From Phymatolithon calcareum (taxonomy: Eukaryota; Rhodophyta; Florideophyceae; Hapalidiales): a DNA stretch of 64,000 bases. Both the position numbers and the translations under genes were made by a program. The stretch covers positions 1,426,001-1,490,000 of the forward strand of contig OZ345367.1 of assembly GCA_977006965.1 (NCBI GenBank). The letters run 5' to 3'. Below the pieces are notes generated by a model. That model had not been told where the DNA came from and ran no database searches. It worked only from the letters and a program-made list of their open reading frames with translations. Positions 62,898 through 64,000 of this stretch are shown piece by piece; positions within the stretch are counted from its first letter, which is position 1, and the number at the start of each line of letters is the position of its first letter.

Positions 62898-64000
62898 ATG
62901 CCTAAACGCGGCCGTCGTGGTCGTGGAAAGCATGGTGGTCGAGGCGAAAATTCGAAAACTCGCGCCTTAAAGCGCGAACTGAAGTCGCTAGGCATCTTAA
63001 CGGATGACGATGTTGCTGCAGGCAACAATGGCGACGAGCAGACGTCCGAAAATCGCTCCCCGATGCGATCGGGTGGAAGCGGAGGACGAGCAGAGGGATC
63101 ATCGCAACCTTTGCGCGGTCCTGCCGACGAGGCAGGGTCAACCGATGCGGAAGAAATTCCGCATAAAAATGGCAGTGCAACTCGGCAAAGGGCCGCGCGT
63201 CCAAGCTCGTCTGCTATAGATGCTGCGAAAGTGTTACCGTTACCATCCAGTCCTTCCAGTACTGGCCCGGTGCAAATTCCGTTCGCACCAATGCCGCCGT
63301 CGCGTACACCTTCGGTGTCAGCGAGATCCAGCGGACGCTCCAGCCGTACACAAATTATTCCTCGGGATGAATATTTCACGGACGAATTCCATGCTCCATT
63401 GAGGGCTTTATTGCTCGAGATGGGACATGCATTAAGTTCTGAGGATAAGGAAATGGCTGGAGAAATGGTGATGGCGATGTTGATTTCTTCCCCTTTCTGG
63501 CATGAGGCGATACTGCAGAAAATCAATTACGTCTATGCCACATATCTGGTAAAGATGTTACAACTTGCAGGATGCATCGCCAAGGAAGACGACCAGGTTT
63601 ATGAACCTGCCACGAATTCACTCCTGGAATTCTATCGTTCGGTTGTGGATTGGAAATCGAGGCAGAAAGGTAAACCGAGCTCCGCCAGAAATGGGAATAT
63701 GGTAGATATGCCAACTTCACGAGTTGATCATCGTGGGTTTCCCATTGTACAGAGGAAGAAAGTTACCTCCGAGAAATCTAAACAGCAGAAGGTAACATCT
63801 CCGGAGAAGACGACGGCACACAAGGTCAAGAAGGAGAAGGTTAATGACCGCCAGGCAGAATTGTTTCCACCTCCTCCTCCATCCTCTTCGTCCTCGTCGA
63901 GTTCAAAGTCTTCAATTCTGTCAGCACCAAGCGTCGGTGCCTTTCAGGACTCCGATGGTCCGGATGATTCGGATTCGTCGGATTCTTCCGGGTCTAATCA
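62898..64000 (+). CDS. Unrecognised protein, N-terminal 367 codons, runs off the right edge (possibly retroelement gag)
   Basis: The frame is open from the ATG at 62898 to the end of the window with no stop. The N-terminus is Arg/Gly-rich (MPKRGRRGRGKHGGRG). A low-complexity Ser/Pro region runs to about residue 150. A compact, probably helical segment follows (FHAPLRALLLEMGHALSSED, GEMVMAMLISSPFWHEAILQ, YATYLVKMLQLAGCIAKEDD). Then comes a Lys-rich stretch, a Pro/Ser run (LFPPPPPSSSSSSSS) and an acidic Ser tail (DDSDSSDSSGSN). This composition would fit a retroelement gag or a nuclear RNA-binding protein. I recognise no family. Confidence 0.6.
   Translation, partial: MPKRGRRGRGKHGGRGENSKTRALKRELKSLGILTDDDVAAGNNGDEQTSENRSPMRSGGSGGRAEGSSQPLRGPADEAGSTDAEEIPHKNGSATRQRAARPSSSAIDAAKVLPLPSSPSSTGPVQIPFAPMPPSRTPSVSARSSGRSSRTQIIPRDEYFTDEFHAPLRALLLEMGHALSSEDKEMAGEMVMAMLISSPFWHEAILQKINYVYATYLVKMLQLAGCIAKEDDQVYEPATNSLLEFYRSVVDWKSRQKGKPSSARNGNMVDMPTSRVDHRGFPIVQRKKVTSEKSKQQKVTSPEKTTAHKVKKEKVNDRQAELFPPPPPSSSSSSSSKSSILSAPSVGAFQDSDGPDDSDSSDSSGSN

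Noticed and set aside
1-64000. CRISPR arrays, bacterial operons or plastid DNA
   Set aside because: No regularly spaced identical repeats with unique spacers were seen. The linker has a transit-type N-terminus, introns are present and LINE/LTR/hAT elements abound, which indicates nuclear DNA.

Overview
The window looks like nuclear DNA of a red alga, probably a florideophyte such as Chondrus; the species is inference. The main evidence is a nuclear-style phycobilisome rod linker gene (4633-5760) with an N-terminal plastid-targeting extension, a layout limited to rhodophytes and their relatives. Host genes are mostly intronless, and the rest is dense with decayed transposable elements, as expected of a repeat-rich florideophyte genome.

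Layout. 1-7 kb is the conserved gene island: the N-terminal 1217 codons of a TFIIIC large subunit (minus strand, running off the left edge), the divergent rod linker, and a convergent aldo/keto reductase-fold gene. 7-17 kb is a graveyard: a hAT fragment, a LINE tail, a broken NB-ARC-WD40 (STAND NTPase) gene on the minus strand, a G-rich minisatellite, and a Sel1-repeat fragment followed by a 5'-truncated LINE. 17-23 kb holds tandemly duplicated promoter-like repeats alternating with Sel1 fragments, a 177-bp SINE-like insertion with a 12-bp target duplication, and an almost intact hAT transposon (20671-23079) with 12-bp terminal inverted repeats and an 8-bp target duplication. 24.6-25.6 kb holds a previously hidden three-exon gene of unknown function.

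28.3-36.1 kb is a large Helitron on the minus strand: N-terminal DUF6570-like region, HUH Rep, PIF1-type helicase and C-terminal OTU protease domain. Its reading frame is interrupted only by TAG, TGA and TAA stops plus one frameshift. 37.8-45 kb holds interspersed repeats and a scrambled second copy of the NB-ARC-WD40 gene. 46.7-47.8 kb is a terminal-inverted-repeat element with an unrelated core. 50.2-52.5 kb is a pogo/Tigger-like element with TA target duplication. 53.4-58.3 kb is the 3' part of a Ty3/gypsy chromovirus (RT, RNase H, integrase, chromodomain, polypurine tract) with an antisense ORF region near its 3' end. It abuts a P-element-like transposase ORF at about 58.3 kb, which is followed by a convergent ORF with a homeodomain-like segment. 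The right edge (62898-64000) is the open start of an unrecognised, possibly gag-like, gene.

Only the three genes in the first 7 kb, and perhaps the three-exon gene, look like ordinary host genes. The rest is mobile-element history, much of it with recognisable boundaries. Stop codons, splice sites, target duplications and repeat coordinates were read directly from the sequence. Family assignments rest on recognised motifs, without database searches.
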